A DNA stretch of 64,000 nt from positions 1-64,000 of the forward strand of contig JAFATB010000009.1 in the NCBI GenBank assembly GCA_019244185.1, written 5' to 3'. Shown piece by piece: positions 38,870-48,154 of this stretch. This stretch comes from Acidobacteriota bacterium. Its GTDB lineage: Bacteria; Acidobacteriota; Thermoanaerobaculia; Gp7-AA8. Under the pieces are notes generated by a model. The model did not search any database. It was not told the DNA's origin and saw nothing but the letters and a program-made list of their open reading frames with translations. The translations under genes and the position numbers were made by a program. The number at the start of each line of letters is the position of its first letter. Position 1 is the stretch's first letter.

Positions 38870-39027
38870 GCGCGCTGCAGTTGACGCGGCGCTTCGCGCC
38901 GCGCAACTGAGCGCGCACATGGAGTGGCGCCCTACTCGTCGATCCCCGCCGTATGCGTCGGCGGCAGTGTGCGCAGATACGCATAGATCGCGCGCAGATC
39001 GTCGTCCGTCATCCGCTTCAGTTCCGG
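38870..39027. repeat. Second copy of the module, overlapping the 3' end of the cytochrome c gene
   Basis: Same hairpin (38878-38909) followed by the cytochrome c C-terminal codons. Confidence 0.85.
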
Positions 39028-39876
39028 CCACGGCATGAACGGATGGATCGCGTTCCCCTCCGGATCCTTCCCCGTGCGGATCGCGCGCAAAAAGTCCGCC
39101 TCGCTCCAGCGGCCGATGCCGGTCTCGGAATCGGGCGTGAGGTTCGACGGCCGCGCGGGAAAGTCCGCCGGCGGCTTCGGCACGCCCGCGAGCAGGCGTG
39201 AGCGGTCGGGCTTCTGCAGCAGCCCCGTGCGCGGCGTGTGGCATTCGGCGCAGAGCGCGGCATGCTGCGTGAGGTACGCGCCGTACGCCGCGTTGGCTCC
39301 CGCCGGCGTCGAGGCGACGGCGAGCTCCGGCTTCGGGCGGAGGAACAGGACCTTTCCGATGCGGAAGATGACGTTCGGACTCTGGCGCACCTCGGCGCGC
39401 ACGGGCGGCAACGTCTTGAGATAGCGCGCGATCGCGAACGCGTCGGCGTCCGACAGCTCGTGGAACCATTCGTACGGCATCACTGGCGCGAGCAGGCGTC
39501 CGTCGCGGCGCACGCCGTTGCGGATCGCGCGCACCAGCTCCGCGTCCGTCCAGCCGCCGATGCCGGTGTCGGCGTCGGACGTGAGATTCGACGCGCGCGC
39601 CACGCCGATGCGCCAGTTCCGGAACTCCTTTCCTCCGGCCAGCGCTCCATCCGGATTCTTCGCGTCGGCGGAATGACAGCCGCCGCACACCGCCACGTTG
39701 CGCACGAGATACTCGCCGCGCGCGACCGATGCGTCGCCTGCCTCCGGCGCGGGCACGCGCGGCAGCGGCACTTGCGAATGCCCGCAGCGCAGCGCGGTCA
39801 GTGTGAAGAGGAAGATCGTCGCGGCGGCCGGAACGCGTCCGCGCGCGGAGGGCCGGAGAAATCGTGCAGCGTCCAT
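38932..39876 (-). CDS. Diheme c-type cytochrome lipoprotein
   Basis: Two CxxCH motifs (CGGCHSA, CAECHTP); signal peptide with lipobox-like LTALRCG; start re-set to MDAARFLR. Confidence 0.9.
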   Translation of the reverse strand: MDAARFLRPSARGRVPAAATIFLFTLTALRCGHSQVPLPRVPAPEAGDASVARGEYLVRNVAVCGGCHSADAKNPDGALAGGKEFRNWRIGVARASNLTSDADTGIGGWTDAELVRAIRNGVRRDGRLLAPVMPYEWFHELSDADAFAIARYLKTLPPVRAEVRQSPNVIFRIGKVLFLRPKPELAVASTPAGANAAYGAYLTQHAALCAECHTPRTGLLQKPDRSRLLAGVPKPPADFPARPSNLTPDSETGIGRWSEADFLRAIRTGKDPEGNAIHPFMPWPELKRMTDDDLRAIYAYLRTLPPTHTAGIDE

Positions 39877-39942
39877 CGACAGCACCTCGCGTCTGCCGGG
39901 CGCTGCAAGACGGGAGCCCGCGCCGCCTCTGCTACACTCTCC

Positions 39943-40026
39943 GCCAGCCTCGGGGTGGCCGCGCATCGCACGGCCTGAGATCAAACCCGTGGAACCTGAT
40001 CCGGCTCGCACCGGCGTAGGGAAGGC
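39943..40026 (+). ncRNA. TPP riboswitch (thi-box)
   Basis: ctcggggtggcc...cggcctgagatcaaacccgtggaacctgatccggctcgcaccggcgtagggaag matches CUGAGA / ACCcgugGAACCUGAUCcgg / GCGUAGGGAA conserved elements. Confidence 0.95.
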
Positions 40027-40028
40027 AA

Positions 40029-42083
40029 ATGAAACGACTCGCCGCGGTTTTTCTCCCTCTCTTTCTTTTCACCATTCCAGTGCTCGCGGATGATCCGCCG
40101 TTTACGGAGACCATCGTCGTCTCCGCGATCCGCGCGGACGACGCGAAGCCGGTCACGAAGACCGACATCCCGCGCGGGGAGATCGAGGCCGACTATCACG
40201 GGCAGGACGTGCCGCTGCTGCTGCGCGACGCGCCGTCGGTGCACGCGTGGAGCGAGTCGGGCGCGGGCGGCGCCGGCTACTCGTACATCTCGCTGCGCGG
40301 CGTCGCGGCCACGCGGCTCAATTTCACGCTCGACGGCGTGCCGCTCGCCGACTCCGAAGACATGGGGACGTACTTTGCGGACTTTCCCGATCTCGCGCGC
40401 TCGCTGGAGAGCATTCAGATCCAGCGCGGCGTCGGCACGTCGACGGTCGGCAGTCCGTCGTTCGGTGGATCCGTGAATCTCGAATCGATCGCAGTCGGCA
40501 GCGATCAGCAGTTCGACGCCACCGTCGGCGGCGGCTCGTTCGGCAATCGCCAGCTCTCGGCCGGCTATCACTCCGGCGCGTTCGCGAACGGCTTCGCGTT
40601 CTACACGCGGCTCTCGCTCCTCGAATCCGACGGCTATCGCGACAACTCCGCCATGCGCCAGCGCGATCTCTTCTTCAGCGGCGTCAAGCCGATCGGCAAC
40701 GCGCTGCTGCAACTGACCGGCTTCTCCGGGCACGAGCGCCAGCAGCTCTCGTTCTACGCCGCCGACGCGGACACGCTGCGCGTCGATCCGCGCGCGAATC
40801 CGCTCTCGCCCGACGAGCATGACAGCTTCGGCTACGACCTCGCGCAGCTCCAGTACATCCGGCCGCTCGGCGCATCGAGCGACATGACCGCGTCCGCGTA
40901 CTACCAGCGTGGCTACGGCTGGTATCGGCTCTTCGACGAAGAAGCCACGCTGCGCCAGTACGGTCTCGATGGCCTGCTCGCCGGCACGATGCTCACGTAC
41001 TCGCATGCGGTCGGCGGCTTCACGCTCAACAGCGGCGTGCACGTGAACCGCTTCGAACGCGAGCACACGCGCGACGACGTCGTGGCGCAGACGCGCGACT
41101 ACGCCAACGACGGCGTAAAGTCCGAGGCCAACGCCTTCGCGAAGCTGACGTGGCAGGCCGCGCGCTGGACGATCTACGGCGACGCGCAACTGCGCACCGC
41201 GCGCTTCGCGTACCACGGCGACGTCTCCATCGATCCGATCTCCTGGACCTTCTTCAATCCGAAAATCGGCGCGCGCTACGGGCTCACGTCGAATGCCAGC
41301 GTCTACGCGTCGGCGGGCCTCTCGACGCGCGAGCCCGCGCGCAACGATCTCTTTCAGGGCGAAGACAACGCGTCCATTCCGCACGACCTCAACGCGGTGA
41401 AGCCCGAGCATCTCGCCGACTTCGAGGCTGGCTGGAACTGGCGGCGGCGCGGAGTCGAAGTCGCGGCGAACGTCTACGCGATGGAGTTCCACGACGAGAT
41501 CGCCGCGACCGGCGAGCTCTCCGACATCGGCCTCGCGCTGCGCCGCAACGTCGACCGCAGCTCGCGGCGCGGGCTCGAGCTCGAGGCGAAATGGCAGGTG
41601 CGCCCGAACGTTCGGCTGCGCACCGACGCGAACGTCAGCCGCAATCGCATCCGGACGTGGACGCAGTTCTTCGACGTCTACGACGACGCCGGCACCTTCA
41701 CCGGCTCCGATGCCGTCACGTACCACGACGTCGAGCCGCTGCTCACGCCGAACGTGCTGCTCAATCAGACGATCGAGTACGCCCCGACGCGCCGCGTCTC
41801 CCTCGGCGCCGTCGCGCGCTACGCCGGCCGCTCCTATCTCGACAACACCGGCAATCCCGCGTTCGCGACGCCGTCGTTTTTCACCGCCGACGCGCGCGTT
41901 GCGTATGCCGTCACGCCGCGGGCGCGCGTTTCGCTCCAGGTCGACAACGTGTTCGACAACGACCGCGTCTACGCGAACGGCTACAGCTACCTCTACGAGT
42001 CCGGCGGCGCGCGCACCGGCACCGCGTACTACTTCCCGCAGGCCACGCGCTCGGCGAGCGTGCTGCTCGATCTGGACTGGTGA
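40029..42083 (+). CDS. TonB-dependent outer-membrane receptor (predicted thiamin/TPP uptake)
   Basis: Plug + beta-barrel pattern; TonB-box-like ETIVVSAIRADD; TPP riboswitch directly upstream. Confidence 0.92.
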   Translation: MKRLAAVFLPLFLFTIPVLADDPPFTETIVVSAIRADDAKPVTKTDIPRGEIEADYHGQDVPLLLRDAPSVHAWSESGAGGAGYSYISLRGVAATRLNFTLDGVPLADSEDMGTYFADFPDLARSLESIQIQRGVGTSTVGSPSFGGSVNLESIAVGSDQQFDATVGGGSFGNRQLSAGYHSGAFANGFAFYTRLSLLESDGYRDNSAMRQRDLFFSGVKPIGNALLQLTGFSGHERQQLSFYAADADTLRVDPRANPLSPDEHDSFGYDLAQLQYIRPLGASSDMTASAYYQRGYGWYRLFDEEATLRQYGLDGLLAGTMLTYSHAVGGFTLNSGVHVNRFEREHTRDDVVAQTRDYANDGVKSEANAFAKLTWQAARWTIYGDAQLRTARFAYHGDVSIDPISWTFFNPKIGARYGLTSNASVYASAGLSTREPARNDLFQGEDNASIPHDLNAVKPEHLADFEAGWNWRRRGVEVAANVYAMEFHDEIAATGELSDIGLALRRNVDRSSRRGLELEAKWQVRPNVRLRTDANVSRNRIRTWTQFFDVYDDAGTFTGSDAVTYHDVEPLLTPNVLLNQTIEYAPTRRVSLGAVARYAGRSYLDNTGNPAFATPSFFTADARVAYAVTPRARVSLQVDNVFDNDRVYANGYSYLYESGGARTGTAYYFPQATRSASVLLDLDW

Positions 42084-42084
42084 C

Positions 42085-42645
42085 TTGAGCCCGATCGAGA
42101 TCGTCGCCGCCATCGTCACCGTCGCCAGCATCGCGCTGGCGACGCGCGAGAACGTCTGGTACTACCCGACCGGCATCGCCAGCGTGCTGCTCTACGCGTG
42201 GGTCTACTTCTCCGCGCGCCTGTACGCGGAGTCGATGCTGCAGCTGATCTGGCTCGCGCTCATGATCTACGGCTGGCACCAGTGGCTGCACGGCGGCGCG
42301 AACAAGCGCGAGCTGCCGGTGACGCGCACCACGCGCTGGGGCTGGATCGTGGTCGCGTTCCTCGGACTCGTGCTTTCCGCGATCATCATCGGCATCCAGC
42401 GCCGCTGGACGAACAACCCCGCGCCGTACGTCGACTCGTCCATCGCGGCGTGGAGCATCGTCGCGCAGTGGATGACCGCGCGGAAGTGGATCGAGAACTG
42501 GATCCTCTGGATCGTCATCAACGTCGCCGCGGTCGCGCTCTACATCAACCGCCAGCTCTGGCCCACCGCCGTCGTCTACGCGATCCTCTTCATCCTCGGC
42601 ATCGAGGGCTATCGCAAGTGGCGCAAGTCGCTCGTGTCGTTCTGA
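42085..42645 (+). CDS. PnuC/PnuT-family vitamin transporter (predicted thiamin)
   Basis: SPIEIVAAIVTVASIALATRENVWYYPTGIASVLLYAWVYF...WLVIN-type pattern; TTG start 1 nt after receptor stop. Confidence 0.88.
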   Translation: MSPIEIVAAIVTVASIALATRENVWYYPTGIASVLLYAWVYFSARLYAESMLQLIWLALMIYGWHQWLHGGANKRELPVTRTTRWGWIVVAFLGLVLSAIIIGIQRRWTNNPAPYVDSSIAAWSIVAQWMTARKWIENWILWIVINVAAVALYINRQLWPTAVVYAILFILGIEGYRKWRKSLVSF

Positions 42646-43136
42646 CCGGCCCCGAGTCGACGGGGAAGACGCAGCTCGCGCAGCGCCTGGCGCGCGACCT
42701 CGGCGTCGCGTGGGTTCCCGAATACGCGCGCGAGTACGCGGAAGCGCGCGGCAACGCGCTGACAGCCGCCGACGTCGACTGGATCGCGCGCGGCCAGATC
42801 GCGAACGAAGACCGCGCGCCGGACGCGCCGATCCGCGACACGGACCTCATCTCGACCGTCGTCTATGCGCGCCACTACTACGGCGCGTGTCCGGCGTGGA
42901 TTGAAGCGGAAGCGCGCGCGCGCCGTGCGGCTCTCTATCTGTTGCTCGACACCGACGTCGAATGGCAGCCGGACGCCGCGCGCGATGCCGGCGGCGACGA
43001 GCGCGAGGATCTCTTCGACGCCTTTCGCGCCGCGCTCGACGAATTCGACACGCGCTGGGAGATCGTGAGCGGCGACTGGGACGAACGCTACCGCGCCGCG
43101 CTACGCCACATCGGCCAGATCGACGGTGATCAGTAG
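42618..43136 (+). CDS. NadR-like P-loop kinase (AAA_28 type)
   Basis: RVVLTGPESTGKTQLAQRLARDLGVAWVPEYAREYAE; GTG start overlapping upstream gene. Confidence 0.85.
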   Translation: MAQVARVVLTGPESTGKTQLAQRLARDLGVAWVPEYAREYAEARGNALTAADVDWIARGQIANEDRAPDAPIRDTDLISTVVYARHYYGACPAWIEAEARARRAALYLLLDTDVEWQPDAARDAGGDEREDLFDAFRAALDEFDTRWEIVSGDWDERYRAALRHIGQIDGDQ

Positions 43137-43580
43137 GAGGCAGCCGTCGGCGGACGCCACGACGTCGCCGTGATGCGAGCCGGCGTCCACCTGATGAAAG
43201 TCTCCCGCGGCCAGCGCGACGCCGCCGATGTGGCAGCTCCCGCGCACGACGTACGACTCTTCCGCGCCCTTGTGATCGTGCGCCGGCAGGATCGACTGCG
43301 GCGCCAGCTCGAGCAGACACGTCATCGTGTTGCGGCGCGCGTCCTTCGTCAGCTTCTTCGTGCGCACGCCCGGTGCGACGTCGACCCAGCGTCCTTCGTC
43401 CGCGCGCACCGTGCGGCTCTCGTCTGGCCCCGGCACGCGCTCGTCGAGCTGCGGCGTGCGCGCGATCTGTGCGAGCACCTGCGCCCGCACGTGCGGCGGC
43501 GGCACGACCGGCGCGATCGTCTCCTTCGCGAGCGCGTCGAGCACGGCGAGTTCTTCGGCAGACAGTACGTCGCTCAACAT
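43101..43580 (-). CDS. ChrR-like cupin-domain protein
   Basis: LLELAPQSILPAHDHKGAEESYVVRGSCHIGGVALAAGDFHQVDAGSHHGDV cupin motifs; 36-nt convergent overlap with upstream kinase gene. Confidence 0.75.
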   Translation of the reverse strand: MLSDVLSAEELAVLDALAKETIAPVVPPPHVRAQVLAQIARTPQLDERVPGPDESRTVRADEGRWVDVAPGVRTKKLTKDARRNTMTCLLELAPQSILPAHDHKGAEESYVVRGSCHIGGVALAAGDFHQVDAGSHHGDVVASADGCLLLITVDLADVA

Positions 43581-43639
43581 GTCCCCCGAGATTGTACGGG
43601 CAGAACGGCCGATCGGTTCATTCAGTACCATCTGACCCC

Positions 43640-44197
43640 ATGAACTGGCTGGTGAAGAACTTCCTGCGCGGCCTCGTCATCGTCGTTCCGATCGCGCTGA
43701 CGCTCTACCTGCTCTACCAGTCCTTCATCACCCTCGACGGTCTCCTGCATCTGCCCGCGCCCGGACTCGGCCTCCTCGTGCTCGTCGCCGCGACCATCGT
43801 CGTCGGTGCGTTCGCGTCGAACTTCGTCGGACGCCGCCTCGTGCGCGTGACGGACGCGCTCTTCACCACCGCGCCGATCGTGCGCATCGTCTACGCGGCG
43901 ATCAAGGACCTGCTCGAGGCGTTCGTCGGCAACAAGCGCCGCTTCGACAAGCCGGTGTCGATCGACCTGAGCGAAGGCGTCCGCGTCTTCGGCTTCATCA
44001 CGCAGGACGAGATGGGCGCGCTGGCGCGGCCGGGCGACGTCGCCGTGTACGTGCCGTTCTCCTACACGTGGGACGGGTGTCTGCTCGTCGTCGCACGCGA
44101 GCGCGTGCGGCCGCTCGATGCCGACAGCGCCAGCGTGATGGCGCTGGTGATCTCCGGCGGCGTGTCGCGCACCGCAGCGGGCGAGACAATTCGCTGA
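43640..44197 (+). CDS. DUF502-family membrane protein
   Basis: NFLRGLVIVVPIALTLYLLY...GFITQDEMG...VAVYVPFSYTWDG. Confidence 0.85.
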   Translation: MNWLVKNFLRGLVIVVPIALTLYLLYQSFITLDGLLHLPAPGLGLLVLVAATIVVGAFASNFVGRRLVRVTDALFTTAPIVRIVYAAIKDLLEAFVGNKRRFDKPVSIDLSEGVRVFGFITQDEMGALARPGDVAVYVPFSYTWDGCLLVVARERVRPLDADSASVMALVISGGVSRTAAGETIR

Positions 44198-44208
44198 AGC
44201 GAACGGCC

Positions 44209-44236
44209 TTGCGTCACCACTGAAATTGAATATGAT
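44209..44236 (+). promoter_or_regulatory. Putative promoter for Act operon
   Basis: TTGCGT-16-TATGAT upstream of actA. Confidence 0.4.
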
Positions 44237-44332
44237 GCGCCTCGCCCGCGCGTCTCGCGCGCTCAGCCACGCGGCAGCGTCCCTGCCCTCTCACGGATTG
44301 AAATCTTCATCGACCGGACGGTAGCACCTTAG

Positions 44333-44980
44333 ATGGCGCAGATCTTCCACCGCAGTGCCAATACGCTCTCGCGCGTCACGATCTTCGGCGCGATCTTCGT
44401 GGCCGGTTTCGTGCTCTGGACCATCGGCGGCATCGTCCGTTCGCCGTACTTCACGAACCAGGGCATTCATCGCGAGCAGGTCGTTCCCTTCAGCCATCAG
44501 CACCACGTCGCGGGACTCGGCATCGACTGCCGTTACTGCCACACGTCGGTCGAAGTCTCGAACTTCGCCGGCATCCCGCCGACCTCCACGTGCATGAACT
44601 GCCATGCGCAGATCTGGACCAACGCGGAGATGCTCGAGCCGGTGCGCGCGTCGTACCGCACCGGGCAGCCGCTGCACTGGGTCCGCGTGCATCGCCTGCC
44701 CGACTTCGTCCACTTCAATCACAGCATCCACGTCGCTAAAGGCGTCGGCTGCGCGACCTGCCACGGCCGCGTCGACCGCATGAATCTGATGTATCAGGCC
44801 TCGCCGCTCACGATGGAGTGGTGCCTCGACTGCCACCGCGCGCCGGAGAAGTACCTCCGGCCGAAAGAGGAAGTCTTCAACATGGCTTACGTCGCGAAGG
44901 ATCAGGCGACGCTCGGCCCGCAACTGGTGAAAAAGTACGCCGTCCGGAGTCTCACGCACTGCTCGACCTGTCACTACTGA
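44333..44980 (+). CDS. actA: Alternative complex III pentaheme cytochrome c subunit ActA
   Basis: Five CxxCH motifs (CRYCH, CMNCH, CATCH, CLDCH, CSTCH), N-terminal TM; followed by ActB-F. Confidence 0.93.
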   Translation: MAQIFHRSANTLSRVTIFGAIFVAGFVLWTIGGIVRSPYFTNQGIHREQVVPFSHQHHVAGLGIDCRYCHTSVEVSNFAGIPPTSTCMNCHAQIWTNAEMLEPVRASYRTGQPLHWVRVHRLPDFVHFNHSIHVAKGVGCATCHGRVDRMNLMYQASPLTMEWCLDCHRAPEKYLRPKEEVFNMAYVAKDQATLGPQLVKKYAVRSLTHCSTCHY

Positions 44981-45008
44981 GCCGGACGACGGCGGCAGAA
45001 CCCGAATC

Positions 45009-48000
45009 ATGAGCGATCAAAAAACCTTGAATTTCACCGAGTTCCGCGCGCGCGTGGGCGACCTGCGCGGCAAGGAATTCTGGCGCAGCCTCGAGGAGCT
45101 GTCGCGCAGCGACGTCTTCGACGAGTTCTTCGAACAGGAGTTCCCCCAGCAGGCGCTTCCGCTGAAGAAAGGCGTCGACCGCCGCGACTTCATGAAGCTC
45201 ATGGGCGCGTCGGTGGCCATGGCCGGACTTGCGGCCTGCCGTCAGCCGGCGGAAGCCATCATTCCGTACGTCCGCCAGCCCGAGAGCATCATCCCCGGAC
45301 GCCCGCTCTACTTCGCCAGCGCCATGACCCTCGGCGGCGTCGCCACCGGCGTGCTCGTCGAGAGCCACATGAACCGCCCCACCAAGATCGAGGGCAATCC
45401 CGAGCATCCGTCCTCGCTCGGCGCGAGCAACTCGTTCATGCAGGCCTCGATCCTCGGCCTCTACGATCCCGACCGCTCGCAGGTCGTCCGCCGCCTCGGC
45501 GACACCGCGACCTGGTCCGACTTCATCGGCGCGATCCAGCCGGTGCTCAACGCCGCGAAGACGAACGGCGCGGGGCTCCGCCTCCTCACGCAGACCATCA
45601 CCTCGCCGTCGCTCGGCGCGCAGATCCAGCAGCTCCTCGCCATGTTCCCCGGCATGAAGTGGCACCAGTGGGAAGCGGTGAGCTACGACGGCGCGCGCGA
45701 AGGCGGACGGATGGCCTTCGGCAGCTACGTCAACACGGTCTACGACTTCACGAAAGCGAACGTCGTCGTCTCCCTCGGCTCGAACTTCCTCGACGAAGGT
45801 CCCGCGCACCTCCGCTACGCGCGCGACTTCATGGGCCGCCGCCGCGTCCGCGCGGGCGAGGCCAACCGCATGAACCGCCTCTACGCGATCGAGGCCGGCA
45901 TGACCTCGACCGGCTCCGTCGCCGAGCATCGCCTCGTCGTCAAGCCGTCGCAGATCGGCGAGATGGCGAACGCGCTGCTCAATGGCCAGGGCTCGAATCC
46001 CTTCCTCGCCGCGCTGCTCAAGGATCTCGAAGCCAACCGCGGCGCGAGCGCCTTCATCGCCGGCGACGAACAGCCCGCCGCCGTGCACGCGATCGCGCAC
46101 GCGCTCAACGCGCGCTACGGCAACATCGGCACGACCGTCACCATCACCGACTCGCTCGAAGTCGCCCCCACGAATCAGCTCGCGTCGCTGCAGGAGCTCG
46201 TGCGCGACATGAACGCCGGCGCCGTCAACGCGCTGGTGATCCTGGGCGGCAACCCCGTCTTCGACGCGCCGGTCGATCTGCAGTTCGTGAAGGCGCTCGA
46301 CAAGGTGCCGTTCCGCGTCCATCACTCGCTGCACTACGACGAGACCTCGCTGCACTGCCACTGGCACATCCCCGACACGCACTACCTCGAGACATGGGGC
46401 GATGCGCGCGGCCACGACGGTACGGTCTCAATCATCCAGCCGCTCATCGCGCCGCTCTACAACGGCCGCGCGACGTCCGAAGTCCTCGGCGCGCTCATCG
46501 GCGGTCTCGATCAGACGCCGTACGAGGCGGTACGCGCGTACTGGTTCGCGCACGGCGCAACCGAAGAGTCGTGGCGCCGCTGGGTCCACGACGGCGTGAT
46601 TCCCAACAGCGCGCTCCCCGCGCGTGCGGGCGCCGTCCCGAACGCGCCGTCGCCAGCGCCCGCGATCGCGTCGAGCGGCATCGAGATCGAGCTGCGCCAC
46701 GATCCGACGCTCTACGACGGCCGCTTCGCGAACAACGCCTGGCTGCAGGAGCTGCCGAAGCCGCAGACCAAGATCACGTGGGACAACGTGATGATCGTCG
46801 GACCGAAGACGTCCGAGAAGATCGGCTATGACGCCGACGATCGCGACGGCAACGTCAACGAGCGCCGCACGCGCTTCGCCGACGTCCAGTACCGCGGCGT
46901 GAAGATGCGCCTGCCGGTGTGGGTCGTACCGGGACACTGCGAAGACGTCGCGACGATCTACTTCGGCCCCGGCCGCGAGCGCGGCGGCAAAGTCGCGGAA
47001 GGCACCGGCTTCAACACGTATCCGCTGCGCTTCTCCGACGCGCTGCACGGCGGCCCCGGCGCGCAGATCGCCATGTCGGCCGCTTCGGAGATCTATCCGA
47101 TCGCGTGCACGCAGGAACATCAGTCGATCGATCCGAAAGTCGTCGGCGAGCGCGGCATCATCCGCGCCGGAACGCTCGCGGCGTATCTGAAGAACCCGCG
47201 CTTCGCGCAGGCCGAGGAGCATGGGAGCGACGTCGCCGGCGAAGGCAACGAGTCGTTCTACAAGCCGTACGACTACAGCGACAAACACGCCTGGGCGATG
47301 GTCATCGACCCGAGCGTTTGCACCGGCTGCAACGGCTGCGTCGCCGCGTGTCAGGCGGAGAACAACATCTCCGTCGTCGGCAAAGAGCAGGTCGTGCACG
47401 AGCGCGAGATGCACTGGCTGCGCATCGACCGCTACTACCGCGGCGACGTCGAGAATCCCGACGTCTTCCATCAGCCGGTGCCGTGCATGCAGTGCGAGCT
47501 CGCGCCGTGCGAGCCGGTGTGCCCGGTCGAGGCGACCTCGCACAGCGAAGACGGCCTCAATGACATGACGTACAACCGCTGCGTCGGCACGCGGTACTGC
47601 TCGAACAACTGCCCGTACAAAGTGCGGCGCTTCAACTTCTTCCATTACGCCGACTACGACACGCCGTCGTTCAAGCCGATGCGCAATCCCGACGTCACCA
47701 TCCGCACGCGCGGCGTCATGGAGAAGTGCACGTACTGCGTGCAGCGCATCAACGCCGCGAAGATCGACGCCGAGCGCGAAGGCCGCCGCGTGCGCGACGG
47801 CGAAGTCGTCACCGCCTGCCAGCAGGCGTGCCCGACCCAGGCCATCGTCTTCGGCGACATGAACGACAAGACCAGTGCCGTCGCGCGCCTCAAAGCCCAG
47901 CCGCAGAACTACGCGATGCTCGAAGAACTGCAGACGCGCCCGAGAACGACGTATCTCGCGACGATCCGCAACCCGAACCCGGAGCTGAAGCCGGAAAGCG

Positions 48001-48023
48001 CGGACACGGGGCGGGAGGGATAG
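45009..48023 (+). CDS. actB: Alternative complex III iron-sulfur/molybdopterin-like subunit ActB
   Basis: Tat-like RRDFMKLMGASVAMAGLAAC; C-terminal ferredoxin cysteines CTGCNGCVAACQAEN, CMQCELAPCEPVCP, CTYCVQR...CQQACP. Confidence 0.95.
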   Translation: MSDQKTLNFTEFRARVGDLRGKEFWRSLEELSRSDVFDEFFEQEFPQQALPLKKGVDRRDFMKLMGASVAMAGLAACRQPAEAIIPYVRQPESIIPGRPLYFASAMTLGGVATGVLVESHMNRPTKIEGNPEHPSSLGASNSFMQASILGLYDPDRSQVVRRLGDTATWSDFIGAIQPVLNAAKTNGAGLRLLTQTITSPSLGAQIQQLLAMFPGMKWHQWEAVSYDGAREGGRMAFGSYVNTVYDFTKANVVVSLGSNFLDEGPAHLRYARDFMGRRRVRAGEANRMNRLYAIEAGMTSTGSVAEHRLVVKPSQIGEMANALLNGQGSNPFLAALLKDLEANRGASAFIAGDEQPAAVHAIAHALNARYGNIGTTVTITDSLEVAPTNQLASLQELVRDMNAGAVNALVILGGNPVFDAPVDLQFVKALDKVPFRVHHSLHYDETSLHCHWHIPDTHYLETWGDARGHDGTVSIIQPLIAPLYNGRATSEVLGALIGGLDQTPYEAVRAYWFAHGATEESWRRWVHDGVIPNSALPARAGAVPNAPSPAPAIASSGIEIELRHDPTLYDGRFANNAWLQELPKPQTKITWDNVMIVGPKTSEKIGYDADDRDGNVNERRTRFADVQYRGVKMRLPVWVVPGHCEDVATIYFGPGRERGGKVAEGTGFNTYPLRFSDALHGGPGAQIAMSAASEIYPIACTQEHQSIDPKVVGERGIIRAGTLAAYLKNPRFAQAEEHGSDVAGEGNESFYKPYDYSDKHAWAMVIDPSVCTGCNGCVAACQAENNISVVGKEQVVHEREMHWLRIDRYYRGDVENPDVFHQPVPCMQCELAPCEPVCPVEATSHSEDGLNDMTYNRCVGTRYCSNNCPYKVRRFNFFHYADYDTPSFKPMRNPDVTIRTRGVMEKCTYCVQRINAAKIDAEREGRRVRDGEVVTACQQACPTQAIVFGDMNDKTSAVARLKAQPQNYAMLEELQTRPRTTYLATIRNPNPELKPESADTGREG

Positions 48024-48025
48024 AG

Positions 48026-48151
48026 ATGAAAAGCGAATTGAGAACGCGGAACGCAGAACGAAGAATGCAGAAAAAGGACGCGTGTCCTGCGCGGTCCTCT
48101 TTCTACGTTCTGCGTTCTGCGTTCTGCGTTCTTCATTCGCTTTTGGACTAA
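48026..48151 (+). other. 41-codon small ORF spanning a heptamer-repeat hairpin between actB and actC
   Basis: ATG 48026 preceded by GGGAGGG; MKSELRTRNAERRMQKKDACPARSSFYVLRSAFCVLHSLLD-stop. Confidence 0.45.
48033..48140. repeat. Heptamer-repeat (GCAGAAC)n / (GTTCTGC)n hairpin, copy 1
   Basis: 41-nt arms 48033-48073 and 48100-48140, mostly complementary, each built from 7-bp units. Confidence 0.9.
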
Positions 48152-48154
48152 TCC

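Noticed and set aside
39981-42131. 716-aa minus-strand ORF opposite the TonB receptor
   Set aside because: Antisense shadow ORF; no domain-like sequence; receptor on plus strand has riboswitch and barrel pattern.
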